In this document: one piece after another, positions 1 to 8,745 of the stretch
Position numbering within the stretch: the first letter of the stretch is position 1
Layout: each line of letters opens with the position of its first letter
From: JALQTD01 sp965657495
GTDB lineage: Bacteria > Bacteroidota > Bacteroidia > Flavobacteriales_D > Sanyastnellaceae
Length of the DNA stretch: 31,844 nucleotides
Direction of reading: 5' to 3'
Assembly: GCA_965657495.1 (NCBI GenBank)
Contig: CBFHPD010000063.1
Span: 1 to 31,844 of the forward strand
Notes under the pieces: generated by a model
Database searches by the model: none
Told to the model about the DNA's origin: nothing
What the model saw: the letters and a program-made list of their open reading frames with translations, nothing else
Made by a program: the position numbers and the translations under genes

Positions 1-624
1 CTCCCCGTCCGCCCCGCGAACCATCGACCGCCCACAAAACACCACATCCCCCTCCCGCACATGCACCCGCAACGAATCCGAATCCACCCGCTCACCGTCC
101 CCGCTCACCACCACATCCCCGCCCAACGACAACCACCCGCTCGGCACGTGAAACCGCCCCCGATCCGCCACCGCCGTCCGATGCGCCGACTCCATCACAG
201 CGCGCTCAGGGAACCACGCCTCCTCATCGACCCACCCATACCGCAAAACCGGCCCCGTCACCACCAGCTCCGCCTCCTCCAAACGCACCGGAGCCCCCCG
301 CGCGTCCAGCCGCTCCGCAACCGGATCCCACACCACCTCATCACCCCGCATCACCCACTCGCCCGGCCGTTCTGCCACGACCCGCCCCATGGCACGAAAC
401 CTCCCGTCATCGTAGCGCCACGCGCTGTCACAGCGCAATTCCGCATCCCGGTGCGCCAGCACCACATCCCCCACCAACCGCTGCGCACCCGTCACCGCGG
501 GATCCCGCACAATGGCATCCGCCCGCACAATGCGCACCCGCTCCACCGCCGTCGAATCCGCGCCGACCGCAGCCCACACCGCCCCCATCGCCAACACCCC
601 CCAAACCGCCAATACGTACTTCAT
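1..624 (-). CDS. OstA/LptA-like envelope protein, N-terminal part (cut by window edge)
   Basis: The reading frame starts at an ATG at 624 and stays open to base 1, so 208 N-terminal residues are visible and the C-terminus lies outside. The first ~22 residues form a signal peptide (MKYVLAVWGVLAMGAVWA). After it come repeated short beta-strand units of the kind 'RLVGDVVLAHRDAELRCDSAWRY', 'GDEVVWDPVAERLDARG' and 'VVSGDGERVDSDSLRVH', typical of the OstA/LptA fold that binds lipopolysaccharide in the periplasm. Bacteroidota carry long OstA-like proteins of this kind, so a role in LPS transport to the outer membrane is inferred from the family. The gene is divergent from tRNA-Leu. Its codons end overwhelmingly in G (GCG, GTG, GGG, CGG), unlike clpP or tig nearby but like mutY. 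Confidence 0.75.
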   Translation of the reverse strand, partial: MKYVLAVWGVLAMGAVWAAVGADSTAVERVRIVRADAIVRDPAVTGAQRLVGDVVLAHRDAELRCDSAWRYDDGRFRAMGRVVAERPGEWVMRGDEVVWDPVAERLDARGAPVRLEEAELVVTGPVLRYGWVDEEAWFPERAVMESAHRTAVADRGRFHVPSGWLSLGGDVVVSGDGERVDSDSLRVHVREGDVVFCGRSMVRGADGE

Positions 625-723
625 CGCGCCGCAAGTTCGAGCCCGCGAGCCGTTCCACCCGCAAGCCGACCGCCAAAATTTCAGCAAACCCTCCCAACGG
701 TTCAATTTCAGCGATTTCCTGTG

Positions 724-731
724 TAACTTCG
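724..731 (+). promoter_or_regulatory. Probable -7 box of the tRNA-Leu promoter
   Basis: TAACTTCG lies 10 bases before the first base of the tRNA. It fits the Bacteroidota -7 consensus TAnnTTTG with one change, and the same TAnnTT(T/C)G pattern recurs before other genes in this window. No convincing -33 TTG is visible at the usual distance. Confidence 0.4.
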
Positions 732-741
732 CGCCCCTTTC

Positions 742-823
742 GCGGGTGTGGTGAAATTGGTATACACGCCAGACTTAGGATCTGGTGCCGCAAGGCGTGG
801 GGGTTCGAGTCCCTTCACCCGCA
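742..823 (+). tRNA. tRNA-Leu (anticodon UAG)
   Basis: The acceptor strands GCGGGTG (742-748) and CACCCGC (816-822) pair perfectly, with A823 as discriminator base, as expected for leucine. The anticodon stem CCAGA/TCTGG (769-773 with 781-785) encloses the seven-base loop CTTAGGA, giving anticodon TAG at 776-778, which reads CUN leucine codons. A long variable arm follows the anticodon stem, making this a class II tRNA, and the T loop TTCGAGT is present. CCA is not encoded and would be added after transcription. Confidence 0.95.
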
Positions 824-897
824 CACAGTTGGAGTTTTGCAGCGCCGTCGGGTGTTTGCAAGGCCCTTCGACATGCTTTTAAACCAAATCGCAATCC

Positions 898-2253
898 ATG
901 CAGATTCAACGCGAATCCACCGGAGAATTGACGGCCCGCGTCAAGATCAAACTCGAACCGAGCGACTACCAGCCGCGCGTCGAAACCGTCCTCGAAAACT
1001 ACCGGAAATCCGCTACCGTTCCCGGGTTCCGCAAGGGCAAAGTGCCCATGGCCCTCATCAAGAAGCAGTACGGCACCCCCGTGCTTGTGGAGGAGCTGAA
1101 CAAAATGCTGCAGGAAACCCTTGGCAAGTACCTCGACGACGAGCAGGTAGAGGTGTTGGGCCAACCCATTCCCGCCCAAGACGAAGCCGACACCGGTGAT
1201 TTTGAAAAACCCGGCGACTTCGAATTCGCTTACGACATCGGTTTGGCGCCCGCCGTTCCGTTGGAATTCGGCAAGAAAGCAACCTTCACCCGCCACAGCA
1301 TCAAGGTGGACAAGAAGGCGCTCGAAGCGGCCATCGAAGACCACTGCCGCCGCCACGGAACCTTGAGCGACGAGGAAGTGTCGGGCGACAAGGACATGCT
1401 CGTGGGCCTCATGGCGCAACTCGATGAGGCGGGCAACGTCCTCGAAGGCGGCATCGCCAACGACGCGAACATCAGCATCGAGCACATCTCCGATAAGAAG
1501 ACGAAGAAGGCCCTGACCGGCTTGAAGGTGGGCGACCACGTCACGGTGGACCCGCACTTGGTGAGCCACGGCCACGACGATTTGGGCAAAATGCTCAACA
1601 TCTCACACGAAGAAGTGCACGCCTTGACCGGGAATTTCCTGTTCGAAGTCCGCGAAATCAAGCGGATGCACCTCCACGAGAACAACCAAGAACTTTGGGA
1701 CAAGGTGCTCGGCAAAGACGTGGTCAGCGACGTGAAAGGTTTCGAAGAGAAGGTGAAGGAAGAAATCGCGGCCCAGTTCGACCGCGACGCCGAATGGGTG
1801 TTCCGCCGCCGCTTCGTAACCGACCTCATTGATCACCTCGCCCTGCCGATGCCCGATGACTTCATGAAGCGTTGGATCCAAGTGGCCAACGAGCAAGAAA
1901 TCACCGAAGAGCAGGTCGAAAAGGAGTACCCCGCTTACGCAGAAACCCTGCGTTGGCAGCTCGTTCAATCAGCTGTCATGAAGGCCACCGAAATGCGCGT
2001 GGCCCAGGAGGAACTCCTCGACGAAGCCAAGCGCATCATCGGCGCGCAATACGCCCAGTACGGCATGCCGATTGAGGGAGAGTACCTCGATTCCTTTGCC
2101 CAAAATGCCCTCGCCAACGAAGAGGAGCGCCGCCGCATTGCCGACCTCGTCATCGAGCGGAAAGTCGTGGACGACCTCAAGACCCGGGTCACCATCAAGG
2201 ACAAGGCGGTGTCGTTCGACGACTTCGCGAAACTCGCAGCAGAAGTGCGTTGA
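898..2253 (+). CDS. tig: Trigger factor, ribosome-associated chaperone
   Basis: The 451-residue protein has the length and layout of trigger factor. The N-terminal ribosome-binding domain (about 1-115) carries the signature loop 'VPGFRKGKVPMALI' (about 41-54). A PPIase-like middle region (about 150-245) is followed by a long helical C-terminal arm domain. The family binds the large ribosomal subunit at the exit tunnel, shields nascent chains and can isomerise prolyl bonds. The ATG at 898 is chosen because it gives the normal N-terminus just before the ribosome-binding domain. No Shine-Dalgarno sequence precedes it. The gene stands alone, closed by a strong hairpin terminator, next to clpP and clpX, an arrangement known from many bacteria. 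The middle domain looks divergent from FKBP, as is common in Bacteroidota. Confidence 0.95.
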   Translation: MQIQRESTGELTARVKIKLEPSDYQPRVETVLENYRKSATVPGFRKGKVPMALIKKQYGTPVLVEELNKMLQETLGKYLDDEQVEVLGQPIPAQDEADTGDFEKPGDFEFAYDIGLAPAVPLEFGKKATFTRHSIKVDKKALEAAIEDHCRRHGTLSDEEVSGDKDMLVGLMAQLDEAGNVLEGGIANDANISIEHISDKKTKKALTGLKVGDHVTVDPHLVSHGHDDLGKMLNISHEEVHALTGNFLFEVREIKRMHLHENNQELWDKVLGKDVVSDVKGFEEKVKEEIAAQFDRDAEWVFRRRFVTDLIDHLALPMPDDFMKRWIQVANEQEITEEQVEKEYPAYAETLRWQLVQSAVMKATEMRVAQEELLDEAKRIIGAQYAQYGMPIEGEYLDSFAQNALANEEERRRIADLVIERKVVDDLKTRVTIKDKAVSFDDFAKLAAEVR

Positions 2254-2272
2254 CCCAACTTCAACTCGCATG

Positions 2273-2306
2273 AAAAAGCGTCCTGCTCCAGCAGGGCGCT
2301 TTTTTT
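2273..2306 (+). terminator. Rho-independent terminator after tig
   Basis: GCGTCCTGCT (2278-2287) and AGCAGGGCGC (2290-2299) form a ten-pair stem with one G-U pair and a CC loop. It is preceded by five A and followed by seven T. It lies about 20 bases after the tig stop codon and is a textbook intrinsic terminator separating tig from clpP. Confidence 0.93.
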
Positions 2307-2383
2307 GTTCATCAAACTCCCGTCGTTCACAAATTCCAAGGCCGCGTTCACAAAGCTTATCTGATTGAGGCCAATTTGCATTG

Positions 2384-2391
2384 TAATTTTA
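2384..2391 (+). promoter_or_regulatory. Probable -7 box directly before clpP
   Basis: TAATTTTA matches TAnnTTTG except at the last base. A TTG at 2365-2367 lies 16 bases upstream, close to the 17-19 spacing described for Bacteroidota. The box ends four bases before the clpP ATG (2396), so transcription would be expected to begin at or very near the start codon. Confidence 0.45.
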
Positions 2392-2395
2392 CCCC

Positions 2396-3073
2396 ATGAC
2401 CGATCGCAAAGAATTCCTCAAGTACGCTGTCAAGGACCGCGGTTTGAGCAGCCATACCGTAGAAAGCTACATCTCAGCTGCCTACGGCCCCGAGAACATG
2501 ACCCGCACGGTCATCGAAGAGCGCCCCATGCCCTTCCGGGAAGTCGACGTTTTCTCCCGCTTGATGGTCGATCGCATCATCTTCCTGGGCACCGGCATCG
2601 ACGATTACGTGGCCAACATCATCCAGGCCCAGTTGCTCTTCTTGGAGTCCACCGACCCCACCAAAGACATCCAGATCTACATCAACTCACCCGGGGGTGG
2701 CGTGTACGCCGGCTTGGGCATCTACGACACCATGCAGTACATCCGCCCCGATGTGGCCACCATTTGCACGGGCATGGCGGCGTCAATGGGGGCCGTGTTG
2801 CTCTGCGCGGGCGCAGATGGCAAGCGCACGGCATTGAAGCACAGCCGCGTCATGATCCACCAACCCCTCGGTGGAGCAAGCGGTCAAGCGTCTGACATCG
2901 AAATCACTGCACGGGAGATCCAGAAACTGAAGAAGGAACTTTACGAAATCATCGCCCAACACAGCGGTAAGCCGTACGACGAAGTGTGGGCCGACGCCGA
3001 CCGGGACCACTGGATGATTGCTGCCGAAGCCAAGGAATACGGCATGATCGACGAAGTGCTCGAGCGGAAGTAA
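2396..3073 (+). CDS. clpP: ATP-dependent Clp protease proteolytic subunit
   Basis: This 225-residue serine protease forms the double-ring chamber of ClpXP, degrading proteins unfolded by ClpX in the cytoplasm. The catalytic triad is complete: Ser130 in 'GMAASMGA', His155 in 'MIHQPLGG' and Asp204 in 'ADADRDHW'. These are offset from the E. coli mature numbering (97, 122, 171) by a constant 33. About 30 residues precede the conserved core, consistent with an N-terminal extension or a propeptide typical of Bacteroidota ClpP. The stop codon is 18 bases before the clpX start, so the two are almost certainly co-transcribed. It probably has its own promoter, because a terminator closes tig upstream. 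Confidence 0.97.
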   Translation: MTDRKEFLKYAVKDRGLSSHTVESYISAAYGPENMTRTVIEERPMPFREVDVFSRLMVDRIIFLGTGIDDYVANIIQAQLLFLESTDPTKDIQIYINSPGGGVYAGLGIYDTMQYIRPDVATICTGMAASMGAVLLCAGADGKRTALKHSRVMIHQPLGGASGQASDIEITAREIQKLKKELYEIIAQHSGKPYDEVWADADRDHWMIAAEAKEYGMIDEVLERK

Positions 3074-3091
3074 ATCCGACATTTCGTTGCC

Positions 3092-4321
3092 ATGAGTTCG
3101 AAAAAAAACATCACCTGCTCGTTTTGCGGCAGGAGCAAGGAGGAAGTGAGTGTGTTCATCGCCGGCATCACAGGCCACATTTGTGACCTGTGCGTGGCCC
3201 AAGCGGAGAACATCATTGAAGAGGAGCAAAAGCAGCACTCTAAGTCCAATTTGTCCCAGAACTTGAAGCTCCTGAAACCACAGGAAATCAAGCAACGGTT
3301 GGATGAATACATCATCGGCCAGGAGGAAGCCAAGCGCACCGTAAGCGTAGCGGTCTACAACCACTACAAGCGGCTTTTGCATCCTAAACCGGACGCCGAT
3401 GCCGTGGAAATCGAAAAGTCCAACGTCATCCTGACGGGCGAAACGGGAACGGGGAAAACCCTCATCGCCCGAACCATTGCCCGCATGCTCGACGTCCCCT
3501 TCTGCATCGCAGACGCCACCGTGCTCACGGAGGCCGGCTATGTGGGCGAAGACGTGGAGTCCGTGCTTTCGCGCTTGCTGCAAGCCGCGGATTACGATGT
3601 GGAATCGGCCGAGCGGGGCATCGTGTTCATCGACGAGATCGACAAAATCGCTCGGAAAAACGACAACCCTAGCATCACCCGTGACGTCAGCGGCGAAGGC
3701 GTGCAACAGGCCCTCTTAAAGCTCCTCGAAGGCGCAGAAGTGCACGTCCCCCCGCAAGGCGGACGCAAGCACCCGGAACAAAAGCTGGTCAACATCAACA
3801 CGAAGAACATCCTCTTCATTTGTGGCGGGGCGTTTGCAGGCATTGAACAGCTCATCGAGCGGCGCATCAACCGATCAGCCATTGGCTACCAAAAAGGCGA
3901 CCCCCAACAGCACAACGACGACTTGCTGTCGTACGTGAGCGCGGCCGACCTGCGCTCCTTTGGGTTGATTCCTGAATTGATCGGACGTTTCCCCGTGTTG
4001 ACTCACTTGAAGCCCTTGGATGGGGACGCCCTCCGGCGCATCCTCACGGAACCGAAGAACGCCCTGATCAAGCAGTACGTTCGGCTGTTTGAAATCGATG
4101 GCATCGCCCTGAAGTTCCACGCATCGGGCTTGGAGTACATGGTAGAAAAAGCCATTGAACTCAAGTTGGGCGCCCGGGGGTTGCGGAGCATTTGCGAGGC
4201 CATCTTGCGGGATGCCATGTTCGACCTGCCAGGAAGCGACACCAACGAGTTGTTGGTGACGCGGGAATACGCCGAGCAACAATTCAACGGCGACGATACA
4301 CAGAATTTGCGCGTGGCGTGA
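3092..4321 (+). CDS. clpX: ATP-dependent Clp protease ATP-binding subunit ClpX
   Basis: A 409-residue AAA+ unfoldase that recognises and threads substrates into ClpP. The N-terminal C4 zinc finger is intact (CSFC at about 10-13, CDLC at about 32-35). The Walker A motif is GETGTGKT (about 115-122), with Glu where many ClpX have Pro; this form is usual in Bacteroidota. The pore loop GYVG, the Walker B motif IVFIDEID (about 176-183) and the family stretch 'LIPELIGRFPV' are all present. The ClpP-docking loop reads SAIGYQ (near 260-265), an IGF-type tripeptide. It follows clpP by 18 bases and precedes mutS by 68 bases. Confidence 0.97.
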   Translation: MSSKKNITCSFCGRSKEEVSVFIAGITGHICDLCVAQAENIIEEEQKQHSKSNLSQNLKLLKPQEIKQRLDEYIIGQEEAKRTVSVAVYNHYKRLLHPKPDADAVEIEKSNVILTGETGTGKTLIARTIARMLDVPFCIADATVLTEAGYVGEDVESVLSRLLQAADYDVESAERGIVFIDEIDKIARKNDNPSITRDVSGEGVQQALLKLLEGAEVHVPPQGGRKHPEQKLVNINTKNILFICGGAFAGIEQLIERRINRSAIGYQKGDPQQHNDDLLSYVSAADLRSFGLIPELIGRFPVLTHLKPLDGDALRRILTEPKNALIKQYVRLFEIDGIALKFHASGLEYMVEKAIELKLGARGLRSICEAILRDAMFDLPGSDTNELLVTREYAEQQFNGDDTQNLRVA

Positions 4322-4381
4322 TGTGAACGCCTTGTGCAAAAACCACCTGCCTCTGCACGCTGCGGAGCGCTTTAAAGTGCC

Positions 4382-4389
4382 TAATTTCG
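4382..4389 (+). promoter_or_regulatory. Possible -7 box before mutS
   Basis: TAATTTCG fits the TAnnTT(T/C)G pattern seen elsewhere here. It touches the first possible mutS ATG (4390), so a transcript starting from it would favour the second ATG at 4417. No -33 TTG is present at the right distance. Confidence 0.3.
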
Positions 4390-7047
4390 ATGGTTTCGGC
4401 AGAACCCACGACGACCATGGCACGCGCTTCCACCCCCTTGATGCAGCAATACGACCAAGCCAAGCGGCAGCATCCCGATGCCATTTTGCTGTTTCGGGTG
4501 GGAGACTTTTACGAGACGTTTGGTGAGGACGCCATCCGCGCGGCGGGGGTCCTTGACATCACGTTGACCAAGCGGGGCAACGGCAGTGCCTCCGAAATCG
4601 AACTCGCCGGGTTTCCGCACCACGCCCTTGACAACTACCTGCCGAAGCTGGTCCGAGCCGGCAACCGCGTGGCCATTTGCGACCAACTCGAAGATCCGAA
4701 GCAGGCGAAGGGCCTCGTAAAACGCGGGGTCACAGAAGTGGTGACCCCCGGGGTCACTTTGCACGACGATGTGCTGCACTCCAAGGCCAACAACTTTTTG
4801 TGCGCCATCCATTGGACCCGGAAGGAACTGGGCATTGCGTTTCTCGACGTGAGCACCGGGGATTTTCAAGCCGGACAAGGCGACGTGGATTTCATCGACC
4901 GCGTCCTGCGCAGTTATGCGCCCTCGGAGGTGGTGTACCAGCGCGGGCATGAGCAGGACGTCTTCGGGTTGGTGAAAACGGATGCCCACCGGAGCCGGTT
5001 GGACGATTGGGTCTTCACCGAAGACTTTGCGCGGGAAGCCATTGAGAAGCAGTTTGGCGTCGCGTCGCTGAAGGGTTTCGGGTTGGAATCGTCGCCGCTC
5101 GCGGCAGTGGCCATCGGGGGCATCCTGCATTACTTGGACTCGACGCGGCACGCGCAGCGGAATCACTTGCGGCAAGTGGGGCGGATTGCTGAGGAGGGGG
5201 TGCTGTGGATGGACCGGTTCACGCTGCGCAATTTGGAAATCCTGCATCCGGCGGCGGCCGATGGCCGGGCGTTGGTGGAGGTGATGGACCAAACCGCGTG
5301 CCCCATGGGCGCTCGGAAACTCCGGCGTTGGCTCATCATGCCCTCCACCGACACGGCCGTCATCGGCCAACGGCACGAGGCCGTGGCCGCGCTGCAGGAG
5401 GCGCCCGGGACCATCGATGCGTTGCGGGTCGTCTTGGGACGGGTGGGCGACATGGAGCGGCTGGCCTCCAAGGCCAGTACCGGGCGGATTTCGGCGCGCG
5501 AACTCGCCCAGTTGCGCACGGGGCTGGGGAGCGTACATGATTTGGCCCAAGCGGTGGAAGGACTCGATGCGCTGCTTCCCTTCCTCGAGCAGCTGACCCC
5601 GTGCGACGCGCTGCTTGAGCGGCTGCACCGGGAGCTTGCCGACGAGCCTGCCGCCAGTGTGACCAAAGGCAGCGTCATCCGAGCAGGGGTGTTTCCCGAG
5701 CTCGACGAACTGCGGAATCTGCGCACTAATGCCCAGCAGGCCCTCGACGACATCTGCACCCGGGAGGCCGAACGCACCGGCATCCCGAGCCTGAAGATCG
5801 CCTCGAACAACGTGTTTGGTTACTACCTCGAAGTGCGCAACGCCCACAAGGACAAGGTGCCCGAGGAATGGATCCGCAAGCAAACCCTGACGCAAGCTGA
5901 GCGCTACATCACCCAAGAACTGAAGGACCTCGAGGAGCGCATCCTCGACGCCCGGACGCGGGCCGAAGTGCTGGAACAGCAGCTGTACGATGAACTTGTA
6001 GCGGCGGCGGCTGAGGAAATCGCCGCCCTGCAGGCGAATGCCCACGTACTCGGTGCCGTCGACGTCCTCAACGGCTTTGCCACCCTGGCCCGCGATCGGG
6101 ATTACCGCCGGCCGGTGATGTTGAGCACGTGGGGGCTGCGGATTGAAGGCGGGCGCCACCCGGTCATCGAACAGTCCCTGCCGCCGGGCGAATCCTACGT
6201 GGCCAACGATGTCACCCTCGACCCCGAGGCGGAACAGATTTTAATGATCACCGGCCCCAACATGGCCGGCAAGAGTGCCCTGCTGCGCCAAACCGCCCTC
6301 ATTTCCCTGCTGGCCCAGGCCGGCAGTTTCGTGCCGGCCGCTGCGGCTGAATTGGGCGTTTGCACCCGGATTTTCACCCGCGTGGGAGCCTCGGACAACA
6401 TCTCGAGTGGGGAGTCGACGTTCATGGTGGAGATGAACGAAACGGCGTCGATTTTGAACAACTTGTCGGATCGGAGTTTGGTGCTGCTCGATGAAATTGG
6501 ACGGGGCACTTCCACCTACGACGGGGTGAGCATCGCTTGGTCCATCGCGGAATTCCTGCACGAGCACCCGCGGTTCCGCCCGCTGACGTTGTTCGCCACG
6601 CACTACCACGAACTGAACGACATGACGGATCAGTTCGCGCGCATCCGGAATTTCAACGTGAGCGTCAAGGAGGTGGGCAAGCACATCGTGTTCCTGCGCA
6701 AGCTCGTGCCCGGTGGCAGCAACCACAGCTTCGGCATCCACGTGGCCCGGCTTGCGGGGATGCCGGCGAGCGTAGTGGGCCGAGCGGAATCGGTCTTGGC
6801 GTCGCTCGAGGCCCGGCGGGGAAGCGAACCGCAGGAAGTGGCCGCTGAAGGAGGACCAAATTGGGAGCCCCAACCGAAGGTGGCGCCGAACATGCAGATG
6901 AGCTTCTTTCAATTGGACGACCCGGTCCTCGTGGATGTGCGGGAACAGATTTTGGGCCTGGACATCGACCACCTCACTCCGGTGGACGCCTTGATGACGC
7001 TGCACCAAATCCGCAAAACCGTCAGCGGCAAATCCACCACCGCCTGA
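4390..7047 (+). CDS. mutS: DNA mismatch repair protein MutS
   Basis: An 885-residue protein of normal MutS length. The N-terminal mismatch-binding domain carries the F-x-E motif in 'VGDFYETFG' (about residues 38-46), which wedges into mispaired bases. Connector, lever and clamp domains follow. The C-terminal ATPase has Walker A GPNMAGKS (about 622-629), Walker B 'LVLLDEIGRGTSTYDG' and the 'ATHYHEL' motif. MutS detects mismatches and recruits MutL; no mutL lies in this window. The first ATG (4390) is used here, but the ATG at 4417 (MARASTPLMQQYDQ) also fits family alignments and suits the nearby -7 box better. The gene ends six bases before the convergent alanine dehydrogenase gene. Confidence 0.96.
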   Translation: MVSAEPTTTMARASTPLMQQYDQAKRQHPDAILLFRVGDFYETFGEDAIRAAGVLDITLTKRGNGSASEIELAGFPHHALDNYLPKLVRAGNRVAICDQLEDPKQAKGLVKRGVTEVVTPGVTLHDDVLHSKANNFLCAIHWTRKELGIAFLDVSTGDFQAGQGDVDFIDRVLRSYAPSEVVYQRGHEQDVFGLVKTDAHRSRLDDWVFTEDFAREAIEKQFGVASLKGFGLESSPLAAVAIGGILHYLDSTRHAQRNHLRQVGRIAEEGVLWMDRFTLRNLEILHPAAADGRALVEVMDQTACPMGARKLRRWLIMPSTDTAVIGQRHEAVAALQEAPGTIDALRVVLGRVGDMERLASKASTGRISARELAQLRTGLGSVHDLAQAVEGLDALLPFLEQLTPCDALLERLHRELADEPAASVTKGSVIRAGVFPELDELRNLRTNAQQALDDICTREAERTGIPSLKIASNNVFGYYLEVRNAHKDKVPEEWIRKQTLTQAERYITQELKDLEERILDARTRAEVLEQQLYDELVAAAAEEIAALQANAHVLGAVDVLNGFATLARDRDYRRPVMLSTWGLRIEGGRHPVIEQSLPPGESYVANDVTLDPEAEQILMITGPNMAGKSALLRQTALISLLAQAGSFVPAAAAELGVCTRIFTRVGASDNISSGESTFMVEMNETASILNNLSDRSLVLLDEIGRGTSTYDGVSIAWSIAEFLHEHPRFRPLTLFATHYHELNDMTDQFARIRNFNVSVKEVGKHIVFLRKLVPGGSNHSFGIHVARLAGMPASVVGRAESVLASLEARRGSEPQEVAAEGGPNWEPQPKVAPNMQMSFFQLDDPVLVDVREQILGLDIDHLTPVDALMTLHQIRKTVSGKSTTA

Positions 7048-7053
7048 GCGCAA

Positions 7054-8271
7054 TCAAAGCGCGGCGAGCAGCAAGTCGAGGTCCTTGTAGGGGAGGCCGG
7101 ATTCGCGGGCCACTTCGGCGTGGGTGATGACGCCTCCGAAGAGGTAGATGCCCGAGCGGGCCAGGCGGTTCTGGCGCGCAGCGGATTCAACGCCCCCATC
7201 GTCTCCAAGTTCGAGCAGCAAGGGAGCGAAGATGTTGCTCAGGGCCTTCGATGCGGTGCGGCTCACGCGGGAAGGAATGTTGGGCACGCAGTAGTGGATG
7301 ACGTCGAATTCCACAAACGTAGGGCGTTCGTGGGAGGTCACCCGGCTCGTCTCGAAGCAGCCGCCCCGGTCGATGGTCACGTCCACCACCACCGAGCCGC
7401 GCCGCATGCCGGCCACCATGGGCTCCGAGACGATGAGCGGGGAACGGGGACCGTTGCCGCGCAGGGCGCCGATGGCCACGTCAGCCGTCCGCAGGGCTTC
7501 CTGCAACACCGAGGGCTGGAGGGTAGATGTCCACAGGCGCTGGCCGATGGCGTTTTGGAGTCGGATGAGCCGGTGCGGGCTGTTGTCGAACAGCTTGACG
7601 GTGGCGCCCAACCCGAGGGCCGAACGCGTGGCAAACTCGGCCACGGTGCCCGCCCCGATGATGACCACTTCAGATGGCCGCACGCCGGACACCCCGCCGA
7701 GCATGGTGCCGCGGCCTTGCGGGCCCGCGAGGAGCTCCCCTGCCATGAGCATGGAGGTGTTCCCCGCGATCTCGCCCATGGCCCGAACGAGCGGGAAGAT
7801 GCCGTTGTCGTTTTGGATGAAATCCCAGGCGATGGCCGTGATGCGTTTGGCCATGAGCGCCTCGAGGAGGCCTTCCTGCTGCACGCTCCACTGCAAGGCA
7901 CTGATCAAAATGGAGCGCTGATTGAGCAGCTCCACTTCTTCGAGCGAGGGCGGCTCGACCTTCACCACCAGGCCCGCCTGAAAAACTTGGCGGCGGTCGT
8001 AGACGATGCGGGCGCCCGCTTCACTGTAATCTGAATCGGAGTAATGGGCCTCCTTGCCGGCCCCGGTTTCGACCAACAACTGGTGTCCCCGGGCCACGAG
8101 CAGGGCAACCGCCTCGGGCACCAAGGCCACGCGCTTCTCTTGCAGGCTGTCCTCCTTCGGGATGCCGATGACCAGTTCCTTGCCTTTTCGACCGGATTGA
8201 AGCAGTGCCTCTTGGGGCAGCAGCGCTGCCTCCCTTGCGAGGGACTCTATGCCTGTGCGTTGACCTTCCAT
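7054..8271 (-). CDS. ald: Alanine dehydrogenase
   Basis: This 405-residue protein belongs to the alanine dehydrogenase/pyridine nucleotide transhydrogenase family, which converts L-alanine to pyruvate and ammonium with NAD. The N-terminal catalytic domain shows 'IGIPKEDSLQEKRVALVPEAV' split around the substrate-binding Arg. The NAD-binding Rossmann motif is 'VVIIGAGTVAEFA' (about 205-217). The conserved 'IDRGGCFETS' and the C-terminal 'YCVPNIPS' are present. An N-terminal extension of about 30 residues precedes the usual beginning, as in Flavobacteriia homologues. It is the last gene of the porX-tsaE-ald operon, starting 22 bases after tsaE. The overall match is good, but the exact substrate is inferred from the family. 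Confidence 0.88.
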   Translation of the reverse strand: MEGQRTGIESLAREAALLPQEALLQSGRKGKELVIGIPKEDSLQEKRVALVPEAVALLVARGHQLLVETGAGKEAHYSDSDYSEAGARIVYDRRQVFQAGLVVKVEPPSLEEVELLNQRSILISALQWSVQQEGLLEALMAKRITAIAWDFIQNDNGIFPLVRAMGEIAGNTSMLMAGELLAGPQGRGTMLGGVSGVRPSEVVIIGAGTVAEFATRSALGLGATVKLFDNSPHRLIRLQNAIGQRLWTSTLQPSVLQEALRTADVAIGALRGNGPRSPLIVSEPMVAGMRRGSVVVDVTIDRGGCFETSRVTSHERPTFVEFDVIHYCVPNIPSRVSRTASKALSNIFAPLLLELGDDGGVESAARQNRLARSGIYLFGGVITHAEVARESGLPYKDLDLLLAAL

Positions 8272-8293
8272 GTGCCGCCGAAAATAGGAAAGT

Positions 8294-8743
8294 TCACGGA
8301 TGCGACGGCACCGGAGCCTCCAAAGTGACCCGGCGCACCGGCCCGGCCCACTCCATCCGGAGCAACCAGCTGTCCTCCGGCATCAAACTCGGGGCGCGCT
8401 CCGGCCATTCGACGAGGTTCAATTTGGGCTGAAGAAAGCTGTCCTCGACCCCGGCATCCCACGCCTCCTCCTCCGTTTGCAACCGGTACAAATCCCAATG
8501 CGCCACCTCCGGCCGCCCCGGCCGCGGATAATGGTGCACCAATCCGAAGGTCGGACTGGCCCCGTGGCTCGCAACCCCCCAAACCGCGCACAAGGCATTC
8601 ACCCACGTCGTCTTCCCGATCCCCATCGGACCGTGGAAGGCCACCACGCCCGCCTCAGGCAGCCGCGCCGCCACTTCCCTCGCCGCCCCCTCGAGGGACG
8701 GCAAGTCCGGCAGCTCCGCCGTCCAAATCACCTGCCGTTCCAT
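8294..8743 (-). CDS. tsaE: tRNA threonylcarbamoyladenosine biosynthesis ATPase TsaE
   Basis: A 149-residue P-loop protein of the TsaE (YjeE) family. TsaE works with TsaB and TsaD to place threonylcarbamoyl on A37 of tRNAs reading ANN codons. The sequence shows Walker A 'GPMGIGKTT' (38-46), the family's (T/A)SPTF motif at 62-66, H82-x-D84-x-Y86 ('HWDLYR') and 'LVEWPE' (110-115). Its ATG lies two bases after the porX stop, so it is translationally close-coupled to porX, and ald follows 22 bases later. Length is typical for the family. Confidence 0.95.
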   Translation of the reverse strand: MERQVIWTAELPDLPSLEGAAREVAARLPEAGVVAFHGPMGIGKTTWVNALCAVWGVASHGASPTFGLVHHYPRPGRPEVAHWDLYRLQTEEEAWDAGVEDSFLQPKLNLVEWPERAPSLMPEDSWLLRMEWAGPVRRVTLEAPVPSHP

Positions 8744-8745
8744 GT

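Noticed and set aside
3430..3460. Glu in the ClpX Walker A motif (GETGTGKT) as a defect
   Set aside because: The catalytic Lys and Thr are intact, and this form is usual in Bacteroidota ClpX.
4334..4358. GTGCA...TGCAC after clpX as a terminator
   Set aside because: Only five pairs, a 15-base loop and no T run; too weak to claim.
4381..6159. A 592-codon minus-strand frame inside mutS
   Set aside because: MutS on the plus strand has all its motifs through this region; the antisense product resembles no family.
7047..7061. GCGC-AATCAAA-GCGC between mutS and ald as a shared terminator
   Set aside because: A four-pair stem without a T tail is not a credible terminator.
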